Of a stretch of 64,000 nt of DNA, positions 24,641 through 39,857 are shown piece after piece. The position numbers and the translations under genes were made by a program. The DNA comes from Chromobotia macracanthus (lineage: Eukaryota > Chordata > Actinopteri > Cypriniformes > Botiidae): positions 8,230,501 to 8,294,500 of the forward strand of contig JAZGTH010000002.1 in NCBI GenBank assembly GCA_036877525.1. The letters run 5' to 3'. The notes beneath the pieces were generated by a model. That model searched no databases, was not told the origin of the DNA, and saw only the letters and a program-made list of their open reading frames with translations. Within the stretch, counting starts at the first letter, position 1, and each line of letters begins with the position of its first letter.

Positions 24641-27600
24641 TGTGCAAATAAACAACGCTATCAATTTACTCTCTGTAAATGTCCCATAATACCAGGCTGC
24701 AGCCAAGGAAAAAATAACCTTATTTATCTTATTATAGTTATTATAGTAACTAATCTTATTATTTATCTTATTATAGTAAAGGCAGAAGAGAAAAAACAAA
24801 GCCAAGTCAAGCAACACTTCCTGCACGTTTGCTGTATGTCAAGAGGTTGGAAATCCAGTGACAAGGAGTCAATATCAGCAGCTGTAAATAACTGTAAATA
24901 ACTGTAATTTCCTCTTCCTGTCTGTCTGTTCCATTCCTCCTCCATCTCTTTCTACCCTCAACCTTCTTTGAAGAGACCCATTAAAATGCAGGACAGACAG
25001 CAGAATGTTTCTGTGGATTGTAATCACATTGAAGTGAGTAACTGAAGTTGGTCTTATGGTTGACAAGACCCAGGTGGGAACTAAAACACTGTTAGGATTC
25101 TGTGCTTTTATAGAGAAATAACAAAATGTGTGTCCACACTTCACACTTACTGACATGCTCCGTGCAAAGGAGGCTTAATGGTTTCTACTTAAAAATTCAA
25201 GAGGAGAAGGTTCAAAAAAAGGGAAATGATTGTCAGCTGGAAATGCTAAGTGCTAGCCATTTTCATTGTCTCAGAAAACAAACAATTTTACTCTTGCGCT
25301 CAGATTTTTAATCCGTTTGAATCCTTTTCTATATTTTGTGAACAGCTGCACGCAGGTGATATTTTTATGAAACGATTTCAATCGTCTCAGAATAGATTAG
25401 TTCTGACATTTAACCAAAATGTGTTGGCTAATTCAGTCAAGGGCTTTAGAGAGCCCAGACTGTCCTGGCAGCAGACCAGATTGGAACAGAACCACACTGC
25501 TGGGAGCATTAAGAAAATCTGATAGAAACCGGCCCCTATTAACCTAGAGAAAAGACAGACAGTATATTTGAAAAAGAACGGTGGGATCTAATTTTCAGGA
25601 TTTTCATAAAAAACTCTATCTGCTGACCACCAATGAATGTTAAATAAAAACTCTCTCTGGATCACACTGGAGATTAGCCACCTTAGAGTGAATTCGCTTT
25701 GATAAATCTGATTGGCCCTGGAATGGTTTGGCAGTCTGAGAATATTTTCAGGAATCCATTCAATTGTTTTCATCTGTATTCATACACACAGTGTAAACTT
25801 AATCTCCTTTCTACCATTTTGCTCCTAAATGGTGGAATTCTCCAGAAAGGAAATTTCTAAAAACTTGAGATCACATTTGAGGTTATATTTTATAGTGCAA
25901 AACCATCCTAAATGCTGACCATAATTTTTGTCCATATATTAAGTCATCTCATTATACAATGACGGTAAAGCATCAAATGTTTAAAAGCTATAGTTACATT
26001 CTACAGGACATCTGTAGAATCATCTTTAAAACTATTTTATAGATTTAGTATTGGGATTGCGCTGACCAAAAGGTTTTGTGTATGTGAAAGTTTGTCTCTT
26101 TCTCATCTTTCATTTGTGTCTTTACATGTCAGTGAGCCTGCCACACAATCAGAATCAAGGATTCAACAGCGCTGTAGTACAAAGACAACAGACAGAGAGA
26201 CCGAGGTAGAAAGGGGCTTGGGCAACAATTCCAACAGGAAGAAATGATAGATCCAAAATAAATCCAAATGCAATTCAGATCCGATTAAAATCCGAATCCC
26301 AAAACAAAAACCACATCAGACTGTAAGTGCACACAGTACTGAGAGCAATACCAACAGGTTATTGAGTCCAGGAAACTGTCCATCTCTCTCTGCAGGAAGC
26401 CATGACCTTTCAGATCCCAGTGGCGCTCTCTCTCTCTCTCATTCTTCTGAACTGTTCATCAATCTTGCTGTTTGTTATATTGCTTTCTTATTCCTCATGA
26501 TCTGCTCTTGTACTGTAGCTATTCTGTTCTGCTTTTGGTTTATACCTCTTTCTAGTATAAAAGCACTTTGTGAATATAATTATTTTATTACTTCATAATT
26601 ATCAATTTCTTAGCTTCAAAACAGTTCAGTGCCTTATCAGCAGTGCATTGTGTTTGTACAAATAATACAAACAGTATTATTGCATAAATACCATAGAGAC
26701 ATAGAAAAATATAAAATGGCTTAGTTCCATCGCTAGTTATAAGACAGTGTTTTACTCTATTTGTCAGCACAAAAAAAAAAACTATATCCCAAGTATAACC
26801 AAACCCAAAACACACCTTTACTTATTTATCCATATGAGGACCTCTACTTCTTTTATAAAAAAATCTTTCTATCACTATATATAGATCCTATTTTGCATTT
26901 TAAACTTAAAATGTTTAAAATAGCGAAATTATTTGTGAATTGTTTTTCGAAATAAGGACATTCTTAAATGTCCCTAAAAAGAGGTTGTGTTATATTTAGC
27001 TAACTTCTGGAAATAAATTTGTTCCAAACTGCTGCTTGGTAAACTCACATTCAAACAAAAACAATATCTTTCTCCACTATAGTTCTTCTCTTACATATAT
27101 ATTAGTATAGAAAGTAACTGGATATTTACAAGTTTTGGAAAAGGTGCTCCAGTCAGACTGGTAAACAGAGATTATGCACCAGTGTCTCCAGTTTCTTTTA
27201 AACAGAATCACCACTATTACCTGCTGTTATTGTTTTCAGTATTTTAACCTGCTGAAAACCATTAGTTCTCAATTGCCTTCTTTCTGTCTGTCTCTGTCAT
27301 GCATTTTACATGAAAGTAAGTAACGACTGTTTGAGTTTCAGCTCTTTTATCTTGGTTAGACTGGACAGACTTTTCGTCTCTGACTGTTCAATTCCTCCAT
27401 TTCTCTTTCTCAATTTAGCTTCAGCTCTGAGCTGTCTTTGCATTTTGTGGCAGTAGTGTAGTTTATTTGATTATTTTCTATTCTTAGTGCTCTACTATTA
27501 CAGTAATACTGTATATGTGCGTGTGTCTGCAGTCATGGCTCAGTATTAATCCAACAAATGAATACATGTGAGTTGTCTTGGATTTACCTGTATGAATGGA

Positions 27601-30600
27601 TTGTGTGTGGGGGTGGGGTAGAGTAAATTATTTGATCTGAAATAAATCACAAGGTTTAGCGCTGCCAAAACACATAAATCATACATACAATATTCAGATA
27701 TAAGATCATTTTTTCATTACATTTCACAGAAAAGTTTGTGCTAATGGACTGCCAGTGTGACAATTTTGATTCTTCTCTGTAATACCTGTATGAGGAAATG
27801 TGTTACATTTGTAATTTAATGACTTAAATGACAGCATTTTGTGTTTGACAGCCTATGTGTTTTATGTGTATTTAATATGTAGCACCAAATAAAAGGAACT
27901 GGAGTCACATTTATGGTGTTTGGATTTATAGTCTCAAAGTATTTCAGTGTTTTTGTGAGTAAAATTTAAGTTTGACTTAATCACAGACCAGCCTCACAAA
28001 CATTTAATGAAGAATCAATGACTTAATGGTGAGATAATGACTCCTATCTATTAATAGTAAAAGAATAGGTAATTTGGAGCTTGTCAGTCTAATACCGAAG
28101 GGTGTCGTTCTATCAGATCAGCCAAAAACAGTCAGAGTTACTGCCAGCTGATCACAGTAAGACACACCTTCCCTCAAGACATTAGAGACTCTAATTAAAG
28201 ATACACAGAAACCTGTATATGAGAACTGTAAAATGAAAAACAGCTTTGTTAGAGAAGTGACACTCTTGGAGTGTAAAACAGGTGTGTGTGTTCTGAGGTT
28301 ATAAACAGAAGAGGAGTGTGAGCTCTGCCTGAAATAGCAACTGTAAAAGAAGATTACATCATTGTTATCCTCAGATATGACAGATATAAGTGTGTGTATG
28401 TGTATGTGTATGCAGAGAGGAACAGAGAGCGACAGTCTTTTATAATCCATGAGGCTTTACTCCTGCCGTATGCATTATTGAGGATGCATAGATTGACTTT
28501 TCAATCTCCACATGCTTCCTTACAACTTTTTCTGTCATTTTCTTAGCGCTTGTTAATATTTATGTGTGCTGGTTCACACAGAGCTCCATTTTTCACTGTG
28601 TCTTGTACGCCATTACTACCATCCAAATACACACATGCTAATAGCTGCCAAAACCACAAAGAGTCATGTGCAGTTCCCAAAAACACATCAGGATGTTTAA
28701 GCCATGTTTAAAATGTCTTTGCATTGATCATTTGCATAACAAATGATCAAACCAAGCTGTATTAATTTTCAAGAAAAACACCATTTTTGTAGCAAAAAAA
28801 ATCACAGAAATGTTTTTTAGGTTTCAGACGCTGAAACAATAGATAAATTACTCTGAATTGAGACAAAATACTATGTTTGATATTTTGTTAAATACTGCAA
28901 TGAAATTCATATATTTTTCAGTATGACTTAAAGCATAAATTACATCACTGAGATTGTAAATAGGGTGGAAATAATGATGGCAGTAAATGTGTGGCTGATG
29001 GATTAGATTTATCAGCATCTATTCAATTCAAACATCAAACATGACTTCTGGCCAAGATCAGTCAGTGCAGAAGATTAAGTGGAACAACCTGCTCTCAGAT
29101 TCATCTTAGTAAAAGCACATAAAATGATGGGCTTGTTTAAACATCAGGACTTCTAGCTTTAAAGGGAAGGTCAGCTTCACATCCTGAATAAAAATACTGC
29201 ACTGAAAATACTGTTAGTACAATGTGAGCATAAGACAGTGTAAAACAGCACCTGAGAGACAGTGGAAACAACATATAGTAAATAGTAAATAGTCAACAGG
29301 TTAGAAAAGATAAAAAGATATTAAAAAGACATTAGTAAATCAAATTGAAAATACAGTCTTATCTGGTCAGAGAGAATATTGAAGGCACTGAAGGAATAAA
29401 GAGATGATAGATCTTTCTGTATAACAGATAATGGATTCCATGCAGCAAAAAAGTGAGTGCTCTGTGAAGTTAGTTCTGAGAAAAGTTGAGCATCATTTGT
29501 TTTCAAATGCCATTTGGCTTGATTTTTTTTAATCTAATGCAGTAGCATTAATACATTTTTATGTGAGACTGGAGTATGGGAGTATAGGAGACTACTGGAG
29601 TGTGCCTTGAAAAGTGTCTAAATACTTTTTGGGGCCACATTTTGCACCTCTGAGAGGTGGGTGAAATGTATTGTACAGATTAAATTATAGACCTTAGTTT
29701 GTATTTGACTCTGAATATATCTCAAATACAATATTCACAAATATAGTGAGTACAGAAAGTGTTTACACACACAAGCACACACACCTGATCCCCATTAATG
29801 AAATCACTTAAACACTTGGACATTACAGCACTGCACAGACTGTTTTGGTGGGGACTGTGTACTTAAACACAGCACTTAAACCTGGGAAAGGTAGTTGTTA
29901 TAGCTAACTTTCCCAGGAATGTGCTTATTAAGCCACTGTCTTCATGAGGACTGTTGGCTGGTCCCTGTAATATAGGTAATATCGGGTAAGTGTACAAATA
30001 TGTTTCGTAAAAAAATCTTTGGAAACATAAAATGAAAAGAAATAAGAGGCAGAGAATGAAAGAGGTTCACAGAGGTGGACACACTCTGAATTGGAAGGTC
30101 TGAGTATGCGGTTACGGCAGTTTGCCGCATATCAGAGAAATCACCTTAGTGGTGACTCGCTTGACTTTTACTGATGAAAAAGGAATGAACAATTTGTTTT
30201 CTTCGATGCTTTTATGTTCCTGTTATGTCAGCAATTCTGTAAGTATTCTTAAAAGCATGGAATTTAGTAAAACATAACATTCAGCTAAATTTTACTTTTA
30301 AGCTTTTATCAGAACCGGAAAGCCTCTGATGGACCGGAGTGGATTTAGAGCGAGCCTTTACCCTTTTTAAAATCCACAAAGTCTGTGTATCAAAACTCAG
30401 ATCGCTCCTGGACTGGTGTATGGGGTAGTTGCCAACAGTGAATTCCAAACCCCCAGATTACTCAAATCATAAGCTGTCCATTTCAGTAATCAGGTATTCA
30501 GCCATGTCATGCAGAGATTACTGTTTGACTCACCCACAACACATCCTGAGCATGGAATGCTACAGGTTAGCGGTAATGCTCTAATGCTTATTATGCTTTT

Positions 30601-30644
30601 GCTTTAATCATTAAATGTCGTCTGTTTTTAATGCATTTTTCCAT

Positions 30645-30770
30645 TAGCTAAACTGCTGAGAATCACACCGAGGTGATGCTAAGCAATTCTAAAGTCATGG
30701 GTTCGAAAGTCGAAAGTCACTTTTAAAAAAAACTTTTAAAATCATAAATGTAAATGTAATATCAGCAACA
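30645..30770 (+). mobile_element. Possible SINE remnant
   Basis: GTCATGGGTTCGAAAGTCGA resembles a tRNA B box region and is followed by an A-rich stretch and ATAAATGTAAATGTAA, the ending typical of the other SINEs here. The diagnostic 'GCTTTGGATAAAAG' part is missing, so confidence is low. Confidence 0.4.
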
Positions 30771-33700
30771 CAGATAGCACACATGCACCATAAAGACAGC
30801 TTTTTTATGTGTTTGTTTTTTTTTATCTGGAAGATAATTTGTTTGTAATTTATAATTTGTTGAGTATTTGCTCATCTGCAGGACATCACTAAAATGTCCC
30901 TGTTGGGTGTTAGAACAACACTGAGCAGATGTTTACACGACATGTATGATTTTGAATGTGTGGGAATCTTCTCTTTTGAAGATGTTTATTAGATGCACAC
31001 AAATGTGATGCACTAAACAGAACACAAGGCTTTCCAGATGATGCACTGTTTTGCAGAAAGATGTTCTTGTGTTTACTGGGAGAATAGAAAGAAATGTCAC
31101 ATCTCGAAAACCAAGCAGTGGCTGAACATGTCTGATCTCTGCCACACTAGTGCTAACGCTAACAACCCTGTCTGACTGAATTATGTCTGAAGAGGAAATA
31201 GGATAAGACACAGTTATCTTTGCATTCAGCACAAGGGCAATACAATTCTAGCCTGTGCCATTTTTCAAACCCATCTTCTCCCATGGGCCTGCTAGTGAAT
31301 ATGAAGCGCTGTATGTGCTAAGCTCTGTCAGACAGCGATAATAGTCGTATTTATCAGTTCTTCTATCAAGACACACTTAATTAGGCTTCGTTTGCAATCT
31401 AAATATCTCATAAAGATGCTGAGAGGTAAATACACAACAGGTCAGAAATATTAGTGAAAGACTTATCTCTAGAGAAAGAGAGAGAGAGAGCAAAAGAAAG
31501 AGAGAGAGACAAAAGGGAGAAGGGCTAGGATGTGCTATTTTTAGCTGCTCTTACTCATTAGCATGTTCTTAACTCTCAAAGAGCATGAATCTGAAATAAA
31601 CATCTTTAAAATCCCACCAGCTCTCTTGGGAGATTTGCTGCTCCACAGAAAACGAGAAAAGATCTAAATTTAAGAGCGCAAACATTCCACAGATGTGCAA
31701 TTAAATGTCCCTAAACGCTTATCCAGGATCAGTTACTATACCCATAACATCATTAGAATGAGCATTATGTTTTCATTAATAATGACCCTAGATCAGTTCT
31801 CTAGCTGTGATACAGCTGGACAGATTCGGTGGCAGATCAAGAGCACAGTTATGGTAGAGAACTGAGCGTGAGAATGGGAGGTTTGAAGCTGGAGATTCAG
31901 AGGCAGCAGTGATTACAGCAGCACTAAGAACACAGAATCACAATGTTTGCTCTGCAGATTCACAGAGCTTTCTGTGGGCTGTATACCAAATGAGCCCTCA
32001 GCTTCTCAGCATTCAGAGGATTCTGGGTAAAGGCAATCTTATCCATGTGCCCATATTTTGCCCTGATGACAACTTACAGTCCCATTTATACTGTATGCAC
32101 ATTGAAATTCATTGTGCAAATGTTTATAATTTGGATAATTAAATAGTGATTTAAATTTAAATATTACATATAAATCTAAATGTTACACCTAAATCAACAT
32201 TTTAACTTAATAATATAAAACCAACAGCTCGGGTTCTGGATGCTGTCAATATAATGTTTCAGCCATAATAACTAAATAACAACTGTATTTTTAAATGTTT
32301 AATTAGCTGTTTCTTTAATATAACATCAACCCATCATTCAGAAAAACATGATGGTTCATTACAATCGGTCACAAACACAGAACATTGTCTGAAAATTAAA
32401 CTGTCAAAAAGCTAAAGCTTAGCAAGGAAAGACAAAGCTAAGTGAGGAATTTACAATAATAAGAAATCTATTAAGAAAGTTATTATATTTCCTTACAAAG
32501 TAAATCTCTGTTAGCAACAACAGTATTAACAACCACGCGGACACACACAGACAAAGCAAATTATCTATGAAGAAAAACTAGAACCTCTCTGTGAATCTCT
32601 GCTGAACAAATGAGAAAGAAACAGTGAAATTTTAGAGCTGTGCAAACATGCGTTTACGGTGAAACATGAACAGTGAATAAATAAATGACACTTCATTTCT
32701 AACAACAACAGAGAAATGGAGGAAGATCCATCAGCAGGACACTGATAAAGAGCATACACAGTGGTACTTGTCCTCCTCAAGATGGAGTGAACACGAGATC
32801 TCCAAATACTCTTTCCTGTATGCAGTTAAACTCCCTTGTCTGTGGGGGGCGATGCTGAGACCCACAGTTCAACTCATTAGCATAGAGCTCAGCAGCTGCC
32901 TAAGAATGAGCAGGGACCTGTTTTTACACATTTTATACCAATACCTTGTTGCAGTATGATTTTAATGCATTATGATTAATAAATTGCATATTTTACAATC
33001 TCTTACTTGCTTGTCTTTATATTTATCTGTATTGGACATGGATGATTTGCACAGTTACATTCTTTGCTCTTTTAGAGTTTGGAATTTGGTCAAACAGAAA
33101 TAATGGTTTACTGGTCTACAGTAAAGCAGCGGTATGAGAGTGAACTGGAGTGACATGTTTATTAAAATACCAACATTGGGCTAGTAGTATGCTTGTGATA
33201 GGGTGGTTTTGGACTAATTTGGCCCTCTTCACTTCCTGATACCCTGACTTTCAAAAAACCTGCTTTTCTCTCCAGGTGAAATTATGCACCCGCTTTCACT
33301 CACATACTCAGGACACGGTACATTTAGTCTTTTCACAGCATCAAACCCACTATACCTGACACATAAGAGAACGGGTGTGCTTGTGGTGTTTCTGTGGTTT
33401 CCATGGTAACCATCTAAAGAGAGTCATCTGCTAGTCATCACAATGTTTGGAGCATTTTGAATATGTGCCTTTGTGATTTTGCAGGTGTTTGTGTGTGTGT
33501 GCCATAGGTGTGTGTGATGGTGTTTGAAAGTGGTAATGAGAAAACAGTGGGAAAGATGAGCAGAGAAATGAAGGATAAAGAGTTTCTCAGCCAGGGTAAT
33601 AAGAGAATAGGAAAGGGATAAAAAAAGAGAATTAAGCAAACAGATGGATAGAAAGCAACAGATTATCTTGTCCCAGATCTGTGGGCAGCATGAACTTTTC

Positions 33701-35093
33701 TCTTCATAATATTTTAAAACAGCACCAGAACAGAGCAGACTGACCTTGGATCAGTGCATTATGCTCTATTCCAGCTGTCTGCTCCTTGCAGTTGTATGGA
33801 AGTCAGGGTTAATGTGCCCTCTATAAATAAACAGTGTTTGGCATTTGATCAACATTTTCTCTCAAAGTTATGTGATCTCCGCAGGGCTCCAGTCATTACG
33901 AGACCACAGACAGACAGGAACAAAGGCAGGTACAGGGTAACACACGCACACACCCTCTCCTCATCTCTCGGAGAGCATGACAAAACGACCAAAGCTCCTC
34001 TGGGAATGCCTGTTGCTAGGACATGAGAGATTACCAAGCAATCAGATTTACAAAATGACATAATAGCTTTACGGAACAGAGAAACAGTAAAGGAGGCAGA
34101 GAGTGAGGACAAAATGACAATTTTGTCACTTTGTCTTGAGGGAGCCGTGCTATTATAAGAAGACGTAATGCGTGAGATGGATCTTCATCAGTTTATAAAC
34201 CCACAGGATGATAATCGCCTCACACATCCTCTCATGCACTGAGAGTCTGGGCACCTCTGTGGAACTCCAGGCCTCTATATGATTACTAAAGGATCAGCAG
34301 AGGCCCTTAGGGGAGCTTCAGTTTTTCCTCATCTCTTGATAAAATCCCTGATGCACAAACAGTCATACTATGTCCAGATAGCAGGACAGTAAAGCAGTGG
34401 TGTTACAGTATAAATCAAATGAAATAAAATCAAAATAAAAACTCCATGACATCTAAAACTGAGGTTACATATAAAGCTAATTAAATAGATCAAACTTGGC
34501 ATGCAGTCAAGACCTTCACAAGATCTTTAAAATGACAAAAATTTGTTGCTCTGAAAGTGTTCTGTCTCAAGTGCGGGTTGCACTGAATTTGAAGCCAAAA
34601 GCTCATTACACTAAATCATATATGAAAAGTTAAATCTTAAGAAACAGGCATTTGTTAAAGTGGCTGTCTGGGGGTAATATTTAACAGCATTCTAAATCAT
34701 TAGATTCTGAAGGAGTGCTATGGCCCAACAACAAATGGCTGCCTTCCAAATCACTAAATCAGAAGGAATTTATTTGTAACACATACAGATAACATAAAAA
34801 ATAAATATTTGATCTACAGCCACTGAGTACTGTCAATGCAGTAAAATCAGCTGTTTCAGTGTGATTAAAGGGATTGTACAATGAATAAGTTAAAGTATAT
34901 TGTAACACTCAGATACACACACAGGTTTAATTCACTATATTATCACCCAAGACTACTAACTCTCAAACAAACCAGTTAAAATAATTAGATTTAAAATAAA
35001 ACATGATGTGGCTGATTTATGAGTATTTTGTTAGTAGTGCAGGCCACCTAAAATGACAGTGTTTCAAATGTTACTAAATTTACATACAATTAT

Positions 35094-35094
<1 letters not shown>

Positions 35095-35134
<40 letters not shown>
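35095..35134. repeat. (CA)n microsatellite
   Basis: About 20 uninterrupted CA units in intron 1. Confidence 0.95.
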
Positions 35135-35138
<4 letters not shown>

Positions 35139-37121
35139 AATCCTAAGAGAGAACTATTTTTTGTTTTGTTCTTACTGTGTGGTGTTTGACTCTCTTGTTT
35201 ACTAAGCTAATGATATCTATCCCCAAAAGTAACCCTTACAGAAACCTCTGCATTTTTAGATATTAATTCTAGCATTATTTAGTATGTTTATTAAGACATT
35301 TTCCACATTGGCTGGTCTCCAAACACACATACATTTAACAATGCAATGATATTCTTGTTATGAGTATGTATATTACAATACTGCTGCTTGTGTGTGTCTG
35401 TGTTAAAATGGTACAATACAACACCCTGCTTTAACACCTACTACATAGTGTTTGATGAAACATTGAATCGGTTGCTTGGCAACCAAAAGGCAGAGCATGC
35501 AATATACAAAATGAGGGGGAGATAAATAATCTGAAAGCAGTTAAACAAAAGCGGACAAAAACAAGCACACACGCATACACACACACACTTCAGGCTCTAA
35601 AGTTCAAGTGGACTAAACAATCACAACTAAAGCGAGATTGACAAAATACACAGAGAGGGAGATAGTAAAAGAGAGAGTGAGACAGAGATGAAGATGAGGA
35701 GGTGGGATCAAGAAATGGCTTCCTGTGCACTTTAAATCTTGAGGTTATATCAACTAAGGTTGGGGTTATAACTAAAACATGATGGAAAGCTAGGGACAGA
35801 TAAAGCTGTGTGTGAGTGTGTTTGTGTGTGTGTAACTTAACATCTTTGTGACCCCTATAATCCACTGAGTTCTTTAAAAAAAAGGTAATTTTTTAAAAAT
35901 AGCTGATAAATTCATATTCTTTTACTACCCAAAGGTGGAAAGCAGGTCAATGGAATTTTATTTAAAAAAGATGTTTGTGGACATTTTCTATGTTCTACCC
36001 TGGCAGCAGTAATTTATCAAATGATGATCAAATGATAGAGAACAGTGTTAGAACTGGGCAAATGTCCCGACGCACTTTGTAGATTAGTGCACTTTCTCCA
36101 TTTTAAAGAGCCTATAGCAGTGCCAGATTCCAAGTGGTGGACTGATGGTGTACAATTCAAAAGATGTATTAGAAACTGGTACATAAGGGAATTAAATTCA
36201 AATTTCAGCACCACATTTTTGGGTGTGTTTGTGCTGTTGACCGATTTGCATCATTTTTTTTAGCAAAGGTGTGAAAATAAGTGATGCTATCAGTGGGCGC
36301 AATTAATTTTTAGTGGATTTCCCCTGAGCGTGATTTTACTGGTGTACCAATTTCTTAGAGATCAAGAAAACTGATTAATGAGCTACATGTTTCTGTCCAC
36401 AGCCGGTCAGGTTCTCTTAGCTGCAACAAAACAAAAACAAACAGAAGCAAACAAATATTTCTTCTGTTGTTGGCTATAAAGTCAGTAATGATAAGCTATA
36501 CTTGTATACTGGCATAATGTAAGATTGTTCACTGCAGAGTGGCCATTTAAAGCGATATGTAGCAAATATATGCTTATGGCATTTGTAAATGCGTAGTTGT
36601 GGCTGAACTGCAGTAGTTCAGCAGATTTTATCCTTTGAGGTAAGCGCAATCTGGCATTAAGAAATAACAGCAGCTATTTGTTTCCAAACAAAGGAGTCAT
36701 TATGTGACTCTTCTAACCAATAGCTCGACTCATAATTACAGAGAAAAGCAACACAAACAACTATAACCTCTGACTTGTGCCATATGGCACTCCAGTCCAT
36801 ATCTGCAGTACAGGATAAAATGCCATATTTTTTTCTGTCAGATAAATCTCCAGAATTTGAAATGAATTGTTGCAGTTTAACGGTTTATGGCAAAGTCTTT
36901 GTAAGGCAAGATGCTTCACGTAGTGACCATGTTGTTTTCACCCCTTTGCTTGAATAGAGAGAAACAGAAATTTCTGAATCTGTTCGTCAAGGTTATGTTC
37001 CAATAACATATTTTAAATCAAGAATAAAATCAATTTATATAATTTGACTTAATTTGACTTATAATTTGACTTATAATTGATCATTAATGGTGCATCTTTT
37101 GCTTAAAGGTTTTTAGGCTGG

Positions 37122-37190
37122 TCCAGCTAATTCAAAGTTATCAGAAATGTTCTTGTAGTGACGTTAGTAGAATTTGTTTTACATTATATA
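37122..37190 (+). mobile_element. Fragment of dispersed 'ccagctaac' element
   Basis: Shares CAAAGTTAT, AAATGTTCTTG, AGTAATGTTAGTAGAA-type blocks in the same order with 63856-63940. This is a decayed copy of a repeat also seen at 39140-39226 and 51729-51790. Confidence 0.5.
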
Positions 37191-39139
37191 TCATATATCA
37201 AAAGCATAGCATATATATTCTAGAGTAAACAAACTGCAAGCTTATTGAGTGGCCATATTGAGTGTTGCTCAATTAAAAATTGGTATCTCTGATTGTTATC
37301 TCTGTGTCATTTGAATGGTCCATCTTACCCCTTACATAAATAATGTTTATGCTCACAGAATGAAATAGAGAAGTGGTTTGACTGAGGGCAGGGGCAGGCC
37401 ATACCACACCACAGGGTTAGTGTTTGGAACACTGACCACATAAACTGGAGGTTGTGTCTTGGTGTTCGTTTTGCACAAATGCTCATACATAAAACAAGAT
37501 GTGATTGTGTGTGGCTAAGTGTGTGTGTGTCTAATGTGATGGTCTGAGAGTGTTTGTCACTACCGTGTGGAGGCGAAATTGAGGTCAAAAGTCAGCTTTT
37601 CCTCATTAGCCTTCATGGAGCTGTGGGGCATTGTGGGATATGATGGTGTGGGTGTCATTTTGAAGTTGTTTTTAACTTCTTTACATCAATTTTCACATAT
37701 CCAGCTTAGACCAGATATAAGAAATGATCAAAATACATGAGGCTGAAAGTCTTGATTAAACAGTGTTGGGTCTTTCAAAGCTGCTAATAGAAGAAATTCA
37801 AGGTTAAAACTAATGCTGTTTTTGTTCTGCATGTATGTGATTGTCAACAGGAAATCATTTAGTTTGTTATACAGATTTGTCACTAATACATTTTATTTGG
37901 TTTTAAGTTAATGGTTATCATTAACCGTGTACACTCGTGTAACCGAGTGGCACCATATCTGCATTACATCACCAGCAATTTGGTGTTGTGAATTCATATT
38001 TATAGATTCTAGGTTAAAAGTCTGATCTCAATTAGTATTTGCACTTTTCCTAGGAAGAATTTTAAAATTGTGATCCTGATTTGAATTCCACAGCATAGGT
38101 CTATAAACTATAAGTTCTTTGCAACCGTGTTAGTTCACCTTCTGAAAACAGTGCTAATGAACTGCTAATTATTAACTAACAGCTGCTAAAAATACCTATA
38201 CCTGTAGATAACAGTGAGAATGGGGGAAAAAGCTTTTTACAGTCACAATTTGGTCCCACACACACACAAACAAGCAAACACACATCACACACAATACAAG
38301 CGTAACTAAAGACAGTAATCTGCGCATTATTTTAGCTGTTAAGCACACGGAAACCCTTGCATTACCCTGTGTTACCCCAAAGGCACATTAGCTGGATGTG
38401 CTCCAGTCCACTCTTGACTTCTCATTATTCCCTAATGCAGGGGGTGGGACTCTGTGATCCAGTAATAAATTAGTCGTGTCCACTCCGGGATGGCTGCCGG
38501 GTGGCTGGGCGTGGTGCCAGACAACGTGGCATCAGATGACAATGGTGGTAACAGTCACCAGCGGAAGCTTCTCAGTGTGAGAACATTTCTGTGCTGAACA
38601 TAAGGGTCCAGATTGGGCAAACACATGCTGCTGAGTGGCAGAGTGTTTCATGCAGGTCCTGTGGTGATGACCACGAGACAATAACCAAAGGTAACAACAC
38701 ACAGGCAAAGATAATAGTCTTCTTTTCAGGGTCAGTTTATTATGACCTCATTTTCATGCCTCAATCAAACACATAGATACACACAAACAACCTACAGGAT
38801 GAGTTTTCAGATTGTTGTGTGTGTATACTTGTATGACATGGTCATGATATTTACTTTGATTCACATGATAGTTATTTGATATGTTGATAGTTTATATGCA
38901 TAAGCCATGAGCCAGGCAATATCAATATATCACTTATTCTTGTTTTCTATTATTTACATTTCCTGGACTGACTTTAGTTGACATGATTAGTGTAGATATT
39001 ATAAATGGATGTCCTCTAATGGCTCACTGCACTCACATGGATTAATGGCAAGCTTATCTCAATATACATATTTATAGCGAGAGAGAGAAGCATGTCATTG
39101 CTTTAGGAATCAACAATTTTAGGTTGTAAGGATGTTTTA

Positions 39140-39226
39140 GGTTGTAATAATGTTTCTGTAAAGTAACAAAGAATGGTAAAAATGTTTTAGCCAATGTTCT
39201 GAGAATGTTCACTGTTAGCTAGGATG
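39140..39226 (-). mobile_element. Fragment of dispersed 'ccagctaac' element, inverted copy
   Basis: On the minus strand it begins CCTAGCTAACAGTGAACATT and continues CTCAGAACATTGG, matching the start of the copy at 51729 (CCCAGCTAACAGAGAACATT). Confidence 0.55.
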
Positions 39227-39370
39227 GCACACCTGTGGTGATCTGCTGACTACATATTCTATTTAAAAATAAATTCCCTGTTCTTTTACCTTTGACTTTA
39301 TTTACTCTTTAAACTTACTGTGAGCATTGTTGCCTCTTATATAATAAATTGCTTGTGATGTTCCTCATTT

Positions 39371-39412
39371 GTTAGCTGCTTTGTATAAAAGCATTGGCTA
39401 AATGAAAATGTA
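39371..39412 (+). mobile_element. Degenerate SINE/LINE tail
   Basis: GTTAGCTGCTTTGTATAAAA then GCATTGGCTAAATG is a mutated form of the tail seen at 1958-2097 and 55173-55322. Confidence 0.55.
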
Positions 39413-39857
39413 ATGTGTAAACATTTTATGTAAAACGCTTCATGAAATGTGTTCGAGGTCATTTGAACCCCAAAAACAGGCTAATAATACAGGGCTTCTT
39501 GACTGAATAGACAATGAGAAACCAACCAAATATCCATCTCAATATGTCTCTCAATATGTCCATCTATATGTCTCTACACACCATCTCTATAATAATTCTG
39601 TCTGTCCTCTTGTCATGTTCTCACTCTCCTCCGGCTGAGACTCTGAGTAATTACCTGCATTGTTTGATAATTAATCAGAATGATGAATGATGTCATCTCC
39701 AGCTTGTGGCTTCAGAGTCTCTGTGTTTCTCTGCTAGTTCATTTGTTCGTGCTCTCTTCCTCTTGTCCCATTTTCTTCCCATTACATTTCAAAATCATGG
39801 ACATTATTAGGAAGTTAATCCTCCCTTTGCTGCTCAAACAGCTTCTGTTCATCTTTG

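Larger units (their letters stand above)
24641..39857. other. kcnd3 intron 1, middle block
   Basis: No exon is supported. Contents: a short direct repeat of 'atttatcttattatagt' (24721-24778), a GA-rich patch (31465-31512), a possible SINE remnant (30645-30770), a CA microsatellite (35095-35134), a threefold 'atttgactta' repeat (37036-37080), copies of a 'ccagctaac' element (37122-37190, 39140-39226) and a SINE-tail fragment (39371-39412). A locally GC-richer patch near 38440-38580 carries no recognised signal. Confidence 0.7.

Noticed and set aside
38440..38580. GC-richer intronic patch as a conserved enhancer
   Set aside because: Composition alone is not evidence; conservation cannot be assessed here.
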